Part shown: positions 7,778 through 13,847 of the stretch, piece after piece
Position numbering within the stretch: the first letter of the stretch is position 1
Layout: each line of letters begins with the position of its first letter
Source of the DNA: Planctomycetes bacterium RBG_16_43_13
GTDB lineage: Bacteria > Planctomycetota > MHYJ01
Direction of reading: 5' to 3'
DNA: 24,433 bases
Assembly (NCBI GenBank): GCA_001828445.1
Contig: MHYJ01000042.1
Span: 17,659-42,091 of the forward strand
Notes under the pieces: generated by a model
What the model was told of the DNA's origin: nothing
Database searches by the model: none
What the model saw: only the letters and a program-made list of their open reading frames with translations
Position numbers and translations under genes: made by a program

Positions 7778-9487
7778 TTAAAAGGCCCCTGTCTGTTTCA
7801 GAACAAACCTCAATGTTCTTAACAAGATCCAGAAGTCAAAAGTAATAGAGCGGTCTTTCACATACCGTATGTCATTTATGAGCCAGGAATAAAAGGGGGC
7901 GCCACTCCTCCCGTGAACTTGCCAGAGTCCGGTAATCCCGGGCTTGACTGACAGACGAATATCACGCCACTTCGGGTTACACCTCATCTCATCCATGATC
8001 AGGGGTCTTGGACCGACCAGACTCATCTCACCTTTAAAAACATTCCATAACTGGGGCAGCTCATCCATGCTTGTCTTTCGCAGGAAACTGCCTGTCCTTG
8101 TAACCCTTGGATCTCTCGCCATCTTGAAAACAGGTCCATCCACATCATTTCGTGTGAAGAGGTCTTTCTGAAATTCTTCCGCACGACTCACCATGGTCCT
8201 GAATTTGATCATTCGGAACTCCTGACCATTCATGCCGCACCGACGTTGAGTATAAAACACCGGTCCCGGGGAATCAAGGCGGATGATTATAGCAATAAGG
8301 AGAAATACAGGTAGAAGAAAGACAAGTCCGGCTGCTGATGAGAAGATATCTATCAGACGCTTAAATAAGGGATAGAAGGCAGCCCTCTTCTTGTAGCGCC
8401 ACTGATTAGAGTCCGAGTCCCCATTTCCATTGTTCCCATTGGAATGGCCATTTTTTCTAAAATAATATAGCGGCTCTTTGTCTGACCAGATTGCATATTT
8501 TAACTGAGAATTATTCGGGACGACGGACCATGGCAGGGCGATGCTTTCCCTGAACATGGAACCACTTTCTATGGTCACATGGTCTCCAATCACCGCCGGA
8601 CCGATAATCTCACAATCTTCTTCTATAATTGCCCCCCTTCCGATGACCACAGGCCCAACAATATGGGCAGAAGGAGAAATGTGAGTCCCTTCACCCGTCC
8701 ATACCTTGTTTTTCCAAAGTTTTCTGTTCCCTTCAGAGCCATTGACAAGCCCTTCATTGACAATATCCCAGTTGACCTCGTAGTAGTCAGATAAGGAACG
8801 CACCTGTTTTACATAACCACCGTCCTCTTTTATCTCCCCATTTATCTCATAGACACGAACAGAAAGCCCCCGGTCACGAAGTCTGGGGACAAGCTGTTCC
8901 TTAAGGTCAAGATATCCTTCGGCATCAATACAGCATAATGCCGCAGGGTTGAAAAGATAGATGCCGCAGGGGGTATAGGCCCTTCGACGATCCCTCGATT
9001 TATGGAAGAGATAGATCTTCTCTACGCACCCGCTCTGGCTTAAAGATATCCCTTCCAGGGGTAAATGTGATCTTTGTGCAACGATAGTAACCGCCGCATC
9101 CTGCTCGTGGTGAAATTTTACAATCTTTTGAAAATCAAGCTTCACTGTAAAGAGTCCGCTCTCAATGACCCAGAATGAACCTTGAGATACATGTTTTGCC
9201 ACTTCGGAAATGGCGCCGGCCGTGCCTCTCGGGGATGGTTCAGAAAAATAGAAAAGTTTGACCTTCTTCTCTAATGGACATAACAATTTCCTGAAAAAAT
9301 ACTCATCCCGGGAATTACAGGCAATAAATATCTCATGGACTCCGTATTGTATAAGATTAGTGATGGTGTAGCAGAGGAGGGGTGAATTGATTACTGGGAG
9401 GAGGGATTTGTGAAAGCTCTCAGATTTTGGGGTGAGGAAGGTGTCAACACCACCGGCGAGGATGATAGCCTTTGTTATAGGTTCCAT
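7778..9487 (-). CDS. Fusion of nucleotidyltransferase-like, beta-helix and phosphoglycosyltransferase domains (EPS-initiating sugar transferase)
   Basis: The protein has 569 aa. Residues 1-240 look like a sugar-1-phosphate nucleotidyltransferase (AIILAGG; KSLLPVINSPLL), but the signature loop is altered: the Arg of the usual GTRLRP is Phe here (VDTFLTP). Residues 258-330 form a left-handed beta-helix with hexapeptide-like turns (SAHIVGPVVIG; CEIIGPAVIGDHVTI). A linker rich in Asn and Gly (around 343-358) leads to a monotopic phosphoglycosyl transferase at 370-569. This has one hydrophobic re-entrant helix, RRCGMNGQEFRMIKFRTM, the catalytic Asp-Glu in MDELPQLWNVFKGEMSLVGPRP, and KPGITGLWQVHGRS. 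The PGT moves sugar-1-phosphate from a UDP-sugar to undecaprenyl phosphate. The extra TM helices of WcaJ/PglC-long types are absent. Confidence 0.9.
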   Translation of the reverse strand: MEPITKAIILAGGVDTFLTPKSESFHKSLLPVINSPLLCYTITNLIQYGVHEIFIACNSRDEYFFRKLLCPLEKKVKLFYFSEPSPRGTAGAISEVAKHVSQGSFWVIESGLFTVKLDFQKIVKFHHEQDAAVTIVAQRSHLPLEGISLSQSGCVEKIYLFHKSRDRRRAYTPCGIYLFNPAALCCIDAEGYLDLKEQLVPRLRDRGLSVRVYEINGEIKEDGGYVKQVRSLSDYYEVNWDIVNEGLVNGSEGNRKLWKNKVWTGEGTHISPSAHIVGPVVIGRGAIIEEDCEIIGPAVIGDHVTIESGSMFRESIALPWSVVPNNSQLKYAIWSDKEPLYYFRKNGHSNGNNGNGDSDSNQWRYKKRAAFYPLFKRLIDIFSSAAGLVFLLPVFLLIAIIIRLDSPGPVFYTQRRCGMNGQEFRMIKFRTMVSRAEEFQKDLFTRNDVDGPVFKMARDPRVTRTGSFLRKTSMDELPQLWNVFKGEMSLVGPRPLIMDEMRCNPKWRDIRLSVKPGITGLWQVHGRSGAPFYSWLINDIRYVKDRSITFDFWILLRTLRFVLKQTGAF

Positions 9488-9630
9488 AGAGAAGGTGCTC
9501 GTTGAATATACTGGGTTCCTGAAAAATCCAACCTGGAGGTGCGGGCATGCTACCGCCCATGAAACCTGAAAGGTTTATAAAAAAAATTACCACTCTCTTT
9601 GCCGCGAACTATTCTTCAACCGGGGTTTAT

Positions 9631-9864
9631 CTATTTATATCCTTCATCCAGGACTTCTTCTTTACGTCCCTTCTTTTCTTTATACCCTTCGAGACCCTCG
9701 ATAAGACACCCAAGGATGTTAGAGGCAACACTGATAATCTGATCATCCGTAAAACCGTTTCTTCGCAGAACCTTGTAGAAGGACCTCGAAATGATCCGTG
9801 ATGCCTTTTCTGTATCACTTGATGCTATACGGACAATGTCTTCAAAATTCTGGTTCTCCTTCAA
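9631..9864 (-). CDS. Small conserved-looking protein of unknown function at the head of the EPS operon
   Basis: The protein has 77 aa and I do not recognise its family. TTG 9864 is chosen as start because an AGGGGG Shine-Dalgarno lies six bases upstream. The longer frame from TTG 9939 would begin inside the -24 element of the sigma-54 promoter. The product is soluble, probably all-helical and charged (KASRIISRSFYKVLRRNGFT; IISVASNILGCLIEGLEGY), and ends in a Lys/Glu-rich tail (KEKKGRKEEVL). There is no signal peptide. It is followed after 143 bases by the sugar transferase gene in the same direction, so it is likely cotranscribed and may regulate or scaffold EPS synthesis. That role is inference from position only. 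Confidence 0.6.
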   Translation of the reverse strand: MKENQNFEDIVRIASSDTEKASRIISRSFYKVLRRNGFTDDQIISVASNILGCLIEGLEGYKEKKGRKEEVLDEGYK

Positions 9865-9922
9865 ATCATACCCCCTGCATAAAGATTTTCGTAGTTTGGA
9901 GATTGATAATGGATTCAAGTTC

Positions 9923-9939
9923 TGCAATAAACAGACCAA
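9923..9939 (-). promoter_or_regulatory. Sigma-54 (-24/-12) promoter of the EPS operon
   Basis: Read on the minus strand: TTGGTCTGTTTATTGCA. GG and GC are exactly 10 bases apart, and the -12 TTGCA is perfect. The -24 element TTGGTC differs from TTGGCA at one position. Transcription would start near 9912, about 48 bases before the TTG start of the 77-aa gene. Confidence 0.65.
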
Positions 9940-10038
9940 CCCTGCTATCTTATTAGAAAGGCATATTGGAGAGACTATGCAGTATCCCGCATGGCTATCA
10001 CTACAGGTTTTGTCTAAGAATGTTCCTTAAATGTGTAA

Positions 10039-10127
10039 AACTTTTCCTATCAGCAAACAACGAACTTCAATTATAACCTCAGCGACATCAGTTAATTGAT
10101 CTATCCTTATGGTCTTTAGGAAAAGTT
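10039..10127. repeat. Spaced 11-bp perfect inverted repeat
   Basis: AACTTTTCCTA (10039-10049) and TAGGAAAAGTT (10117-10127) are exact reverse complements about 67 bases apart, between the two divergent sigma-54 promoters. They could be paired sites for an activator that loops DNA. The right arm touches the palindrome at 10125-10139. Confidence 0.55.
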
Positions 10128-10139
10128 AAATATTTTAAC
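10125..10139. promoter_or_regulatory. Candidate enhancer site for a sigma-54 activator
   Basis: GTTAAA-TAT-TTTAAC is a perfect palindrome around a 3-base centre at 10132. The centre is 195 bp from the -24 GG of the EPS promoter (9937) and 194 bp from the -24 GG of the plus-strand promoter (10326). A sister copy lies 195 bp from the NHL gene promoter. The distance is normal for bacterial enhancer-binding proteins. Confidence 0.5.
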
Positions 10140-10324
10140 ATTAAGTTATTGACTATATCTGTTTGAAATAATGAATATTTCTAAATAATGACCGGTTTCA
10201 TGACCCATTTTATCCAGGAGAATTGATTCAAATAAGGCAAAAAAAGTTAACACGATTTTTTACAGGTATTATTCAATATTTTTTTATCTCATTAAAATCA
10301 ATAAGTTATAACGAAATAGATCGG

Positions 10325-10340
10325 AGGTATATGTCTTGCA
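10325..10340 (+). promoter_or_regulatory. Sigma-54 (-24/-12) promoter of the secreted-protein genes
   Basis: AGGTATATGTCTTGCA has GG and GC exactly 10 bases apart and a perfect TTGCA -12 element. The -24 element keeps only the essential GG. The predicted start is near 10351, giving a leader of about 140 bases before the ATG at 10491. Confidence 0.5.
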
Positions 10341-10490
10341 ATAATCAAATACCACCATCTATTATTTAATGATGGCTTGTGTCTGAGAAGGAGGTGAGAG
10401 ACAGCAAGAAAAAATATATAAACGAGATAAGGCGTTTTACAGAGTTTTGGAATTTCAGGTATAACACATTCAATCAAAAAGGAGAAAAAA

Positions 10491-10949
10491 ATGAAAAGGA
10501 CACTTCTACTGGCGGCAATGGTCTCATTAGTCATGACCTTTGCCATGGTAAGCCATTCAAGGGCCGCTTACCTCGGTAATTTTTGCTGGAATATGGCCCC
10601 CTTTATTGACAATATTGAACTGGCTGTCTCACTGGATGGTGGATTTTACGCAACTCATGGGGTCTGGCGGGCGCCCGGAGTCTATAGTATGGCCGTTCAT
10701 GGTACCGCAGCGAGGGACCCGATAATGGGTGGTTCTGACCTGGCGCTGACTGGTGAAGATCAAATTGATTCTCCCGGTACCCTGGATGGGGTGCATTTTA
10801 CTGCAAAGCTCGGGACGGGGCTAACCGGAACCTGGGCCCTTTATTTAGAGACCGGTTTTATCAATTCTGGAACCTTGGTGCCTATAGCTTGTCCAATACC
10901 TGATTCAGATGCAAATGTTTCAGGCCCGACAGCTGTTCCTGTGAAATAA
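10491..10949 (+). CDS. Small secreted protein of unknown function
   Basis: The protein has 152 aa with AAGGAG six bases before the ATG. Residues 1-25 are a clear Sec signal (MKRTLLLAAMVSLVMTFAMV) with likely cleavage after SRA. The mature part of about 125 residues has two cysteines (NFCWN near 32; IACPIP near 136) that could form a disulfide. It is rich in Gly and beta-prone segments (ELAVSLDGGFYATHGVW; LTGTWALYLETGF). There is no PEP-CTERM tail, lipobox or membrane anchor. I do not recognise a family. It is the first gene behind a sigma-54-type promoter and is separated from the PEP-CTERM gene by a hairpin, so it may be the most abundant product of this transcript and a periplasmic or matrix component. 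Confidence 0.75.
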   Translation: MKRTLLLAAMVSLVMTFAMVSHSRAAYLGNFCWNMAPFIDNIELAVSLDGGFYATHGVWRAPGVYSMAVHGTAARDPIMGGSDLALTGEDQIDSPGTLDGVHFTAKLGTGLTGTWALYLETGFINSGTLVPIACPIPDSDANVSGPTAVPVK

Positions 10950-10956
10950 ACAATAT

Positions 10957-10986
10957 AAGGGGTAGTCATTACAATGGCTACCCCTT
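10957..10986 (+). terminator. Hairpin between the small secreted protein and PEP-CTERM genes
   Basis: AAGGGGTAGTCAT and ATGGCTACCCCTT pair along 13 bp (one G-U) around the 4-base loop TACA. There is no real T run after it, so it may be a partial terminator or a processing and stability hairpin that lowers downstream expression. Confidence 0.6.
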
Positions 10987-11004
10987 CATAGGAAGGGGTT
11001 TTCC

Positions 11005-11691
11005 ATGAAAAAAGGGTTGTTAACAATAATGATCATCCTGTTTTGTGCCGCTCAGTCACAGGCTTTGATCGTCAATCCCCGACCGGATCTTTTCGGGGCC
11101 GATGACGGGTCGGAACTCTTTGAACCCTGCAGCTGTCTTCTTGCCGTGGAGGGATTTGATCTCTTTGATAAATACAACCTTGGGGGGAGCACATTCGGGT
11201 TCTTTTTCTGGGGGACAGACCCCAATGACCCGGGAAATCTGATCCCCGTCTTTGAGCCTGATGACGTGAGAGTAAATGGCGACCGTCCAAAGGCTGCCGT
11301 AGACTTTATAAATGGGATTGTGCGTGACATGGATGAGGGAGGGGACATCCAGAATACCTTTACTCCAGGAACAGGGAATATCGGGTTCTTCCTTCAGGCT
11401 GATCCGGAAAAGTATGACCCCATCATCCTCTTTACTGTGGCATCACTCAACCTCGGTGGCGTGGATGCCGCAGCCACATTCCCTCACCTGATGAAGGCAA
11501 ATACCTACCTGATCGGATTTGAATTACCCGATGCAGGTATCACCCTGGCCTATGAGGCAATCAGAGGGATTGCCCCGGTCCCAGTCCCGGAACCGGAAAC
11601 ATTAATCCTTACTGGCTTGGGATTGTTCATGATGATGCTATATGCATGGAAGTTAAGAAAGGGCTCATGGAAGAAACGGCATGTGGGATAA
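11005..11691 (+). CDS. PEP-CTERM sorting-signal protein
   Basis: The protein has 228 aa with AGGAAGGGG before the ATG. The N-terminal signal peptide is MKKGLLTIMIILFCAAQSQA. The last 36 residues form a PEP-CTERM signal: VPEPET (PEP near residue 195), a hydrophobic helix (LILTGLGLFMMMLYAW) and a basic tail (KLRKGSWKKR). Exosortase recognises this signal, cleaves it and releases or anchors the protein at the cell surface, usually in EPS-producing cells. The middle is acidic and beta-rich with repeated DPNDPG/DDG stretches that may bind calcium. Its domain is not one I recognise. No exosortase gene is in the window, so the enzyme must be elsewhere. The next gene starts eight bases after its stop, which indicates coupling. 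Confidence 0.9.
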   Translation: MKKGLLTIMIILFCAAQSQALIVNPRPDLFGADDGSELFEPCSCLLAVEGFDLFDKYNLGGSTFGFFFWGTDPNDPGNLIPVFEPDDVRVNGDRPKAAVDFINGIVRDMDEGGDIQNTFTPGTGNIGFFLQADPEKYDPIILFTVASLNLGGVDAAATFPHLMKANTYLIGFELPDAGITLAYEAIRGIAPVPVPEPETLILTGLGLFMMMLYAWKLRKGSWKKRHVG

Positions 11692-11699
11692 CCTTCAAG

Positions 11700-13499
11700 A
11701 TGCAAAAAATAACATATTATATCTTCCTATTCATTGCGTTATTCACAGTGCTTTCCTTATCTCCGGGCCATGCCTATGTCTTTACCCCGGAAAACCCGAG
11801 TCCAGGACCTGACAGCATCTATCTCAGTTATAACGCAGGTCAGAGCATGGGGTCTACTCTTGCCGTGGATGTGCGCATAAACTCTCTTTCTGAAACGACC
11901 CCTGCATTTGGCGCTGTCTTTGACATGGACTTTGATTCTACGGTCCTAACCTATGATGGACTCATCCCCGGGAATTTTTTTGAGGGGAGTGATGAACCTC
12001 TCAACGGCTCTGTGGTACGACTGGCAAGGTTGCAATCAGGGACTTCAAATAAACTCATAGTAGGAGTTTCTCAAAATGCAGGGGATCCAGGGGCATCAGG
12101 CAGCGGTGTCATCCTGACACTGAAGTTCACAGTAAATTCATCACCTCAGACACAGCAAAGTGACATCGCTTTTTCCAACATGAATCTTATACGTCCACTG
12201 GGAAGCTTGATTGAAAACCTGAACTGGTACAAGGGACAGTTGGTACAGAATCCCCTCGCCATCACGACCAACTCACTGCCGGATGCGACTCAGGGGGGTG
12301 TCTTCTCGACTACCCTCTCCCCAACAGGTGGGTTCCCCCCTTACTCATGGAGAGCCACAGGAAATAAGGTGCCAGGTCTCACATTAAATACAGGCACTGG
12401 GGAGATATCCGGTGTACCATCGGCCTCAGGTCTTTATGGTATAACGGTTTACCTGGTCGATTCTGAATTGCAGGAAGTCACTCAGGACCTGACCCTGCTC
12501 ATTAATCCACCGCCGGAGATATTAACGACCTCTCTGCCTGAGGCCACAATAGAGCAGCCTTATAGTCAGTCGTTATCGGGAACAGGGGGTACAGCCCCAC
12601 TGACCTGGGGAATTACGACAGGGAGTTTGCCGCCAGGGATCATTCTGAATAGCGCGACAGGGGCCCTCAGTGGTACCCCGACTGCATCGGGAATCTACCC
12701 CTTCACCATACGGTTAATGGATTCCAATGCCGTCAGCCTGAACAAAGAACTTTCAATAACCGTTAATACAGGTCTGGTCATAACCACCTCCTCTCTGCCT
12801 GAAACGACTGTAAGCGCGGCTTACAGCGCCACCCTGCAGGCTGATGGTGGAACGACTCCATACACCTGGGATATCCCGGTTGGTCTTCCCCCTGGCATAG
12901 AGCTGGTTCCTGATACGGGAGAGCTTGTCGGCATCCCTTCTGTCGCAGGGCATTGGCAATTTACGGTCACTGTCCTGGATGTCTATGGATCTTCTTCAAC
13001 AAAGGCCCTTGAAATCCTGGTCAATCCGGTCCCGGACATCATTAATTCTAATGTAAACAATGTCTATGAAGGGACGTCGGGAATCACTGTGACTTTCACA
13101 GTTGCAGGTGGAGTAGCTCCATACACATGGAATGTGCTCACAGGCAGTCTGCCCCCCGGATTTGTCCTGGACATATATGGCGGAACTATTTCAGGAACCC
13201 CCACAACACCCGGAATATATAACTTTACACTTGAGGTGACTGATGCCACCGGTGTTAAATCCTCCAAATTGTATGCCTGGGCGATCCTTGCCACCCCCCC
13301 TGGAAATATAGACTTCACGACCCCTGGATCTGTTGACCGTGTGGATGGATATGACCTGATTGCCCTGGAAATCGTCAAAGGCACCACTGTGGATTCCCCA
13401 CTATGGAATCCGCTGGCTGACCTGAATGGAGATTGGGTAATCAATGATGCCGACCTTACTATTTTACAGGAAAACTTTGGGCTCTCAAAAGCTCGGTAG
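11700..13499 (+). CDS. Secreted cohesin-like / putative-Ig repeat / dockerin-like protein
   Basis: The protein has 599 aa from ATG 11700, where the signal peptide MQKITYYIFLFIALFTVLSL...GHA begins. In-frame ATGs at 11646 and 11667 lie inside the PEP-CTERM gene and would add a charged extension, so they are less likely. Residues 26-170 resemble a cohesin fold (AVDVRINSLSE; GAVFDMDFDSTVLTYDG; VILTLKFTVNS). Four putative-Ig (He_PIG-type) repeats of about 86 residues follow (near 186, 273, 360 and 446), with the signature SLPPG...GxxxGTPT. Residues 535-599 are dockerin-like, with the calcium loop ADLNGDWVINDADL and a preceding degenerate copy (GSVDRVDGYDL). The protein is likely an extracellular adhesive or scaffold partner for matrix proteins. 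Confidence 0.85.
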   Translation: MQKITYYIFLFIALFTVLSLSPGHAYVFTPENPSPGPDSIYLSYNAGQSMGSTLAVDVRINSLSETTPAFGAVFDMDFDSTVLTYDGLIPGNFFEGSDEPLNGSVVRLARLQSGTSNKLIVGVSQNAGDPGASGSGVILTLKFTVNSSPQTQQSDIAFSNMNLIRPLGSLIENLNWYKGQLVQNPLAITTNSLPDATQGGVFSTTLSPTGGFPPYSWRATGNKVPGLTLNTGTGEISGVPSASGLYGITVYLVDSELQEVTQDLTLLINPPPEILTTSLPEATIEQPYSQSLSGTGGTAPLTWGITTGSLPPGIILNSATGALSGTPTASGIYPFTIRLMDSNAVSLNKELSITVNTGLVITTSSLPETTVSAAYSATLQADGGTTPYTWDIPVGLPPGIELVPDTGELVGIPSVAGHWQFTVTVLDVYGSSSTKALEILVNPVPDIINSNVNNVYEGTSGITVTFTVAGGVAPYTWNVLTGSLPPGFVLDIYGGTISGTPTTPGIYNFTLEVTDATGVKSSKLYAWAILATPPGNIDFTTPGSVDRVDGYDLIALEIVKGTTVDSPLWNPLADLNGDWVINDADLTILQENFGLSKAR

Positions 13500-13847
13500 A
13501 AGACTACGAGATGGACAAAAAACTTAACAATCTTATTAAGCGATGTATCTATATAAAATTAAATAATATTTCATAGGATACAATCTTGGACTTTTCAAAT
13601 AATGTGCTTAAAAGGCATGTAAGACGACAAAATACTTAACATTTTATGGCAGTTGTTGATAGGAAGCAGTAAAAAACCTTTAAAATCAGTAGGTTTCATA
13701 TTGGCATTTATTTTGCTTAAGCATTTCATTAGCCATAGCATACTTTTTTACATTTTAATACCAGCCCTGAAAGAGAGGAGGTGAAATTTAATAAAAGACT
13801 ATCAAAAGTGATACAGCCATCTATTATAATTAGGAAGGAGGCAAATC
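13500..13847. other. Intergenic control region before the protease gene
   Basis: This 348-base AT-rich stretch has no gene. It contains the sigma-54 promoter at 13702-13717, two ACTTAACA direct repeats (13522-13529 and 13634-13641), a GAGGAGGTGA element near 13778-13787 that is not placed for translation of any start, and the true Shine-Dalgarno GGAGG six bases before ATG 13848. No terminator for the preceding gene is obvious. Confidence 0.6.
13702..13717 (+). promoter_or_regulatory. Sigma-54 (-24/-12) promoter of the protease gene
   Basis: TGGCATTTATTTTGCT matches the consensus TGGCAC-N5-TTGCT at all but one position, with GG-N10-GC spacing exact. It is the best of the plus-strand sites. 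Predicted start is near 13728, with a 120-base leader. The 10-bp palindrome TGCTTAAGCA (13714-13723) overlaps the -12 element. Confidence 0.75.

Larger units (their letters stand above)
9865..10490. other. Divergent AT-rich control region
   Basis: This 626-base stretch without a convincing gene separates the EPS operon (minus) from the secreted-protein genes (plus). It holds a sigma-54 promoter for each side, an inverted repeat (10039-10127) and a central palindrome (10125-10139). At the predicted 5' end of the plus transcript there is a small hairpin (CCATC 10355-10359 with GATGG 10371-10375). Next comes an anti-Shine-Dalgarno-like GGAGGTGA (near 10390) with no start codon at the right distance. 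Confidence 0.7.

Noticed and set aside
9541..9560. GC-N10-CC patterns upstream of the sugar transferase that could be a minus-strand sigma-54 promoter
   Set aside because: The -24 and -12 elements match poorly (for example TGGGCG and ATGCC). The promoter at 9923-9939 explains transcription better.
9547..9801. Plus-strand 84-codon frame with a perfect GGAGG seven bases before its ATG
   Set aside because: It is antisense to the 77-aa gene, whose product looks like a real protein and has its own promoter. The plus-strand peptide has no recognisable character. The good Shine-Dalgarno may be chance, though an antisense peptide is not fully excluded.
9865..9939. N-terminal extension of the 77-aa protein from TTG 9939
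   Set aside because: The bases from 9939 are the -24 and -12 elements of a sigma-54 promoter, so they would not be in the transcript.
10379..10579. 66-codon frame overlapping the start of the 152-aa secreted protein
   Set aside because: It starts at GTG without a Shine-Dalgarno and overlaps a gene with a clear start and signal peptide. The end of its product is simply the other gene read out of frame.
11646..11699. Longer N-terminus for the cohesin/dockerin protein
   Set aside because: The extension lies within the PEP-CTERM gene, has no Shine-Dalgarno at proper spacing and would put a charged stretch before a clear signal peptide.
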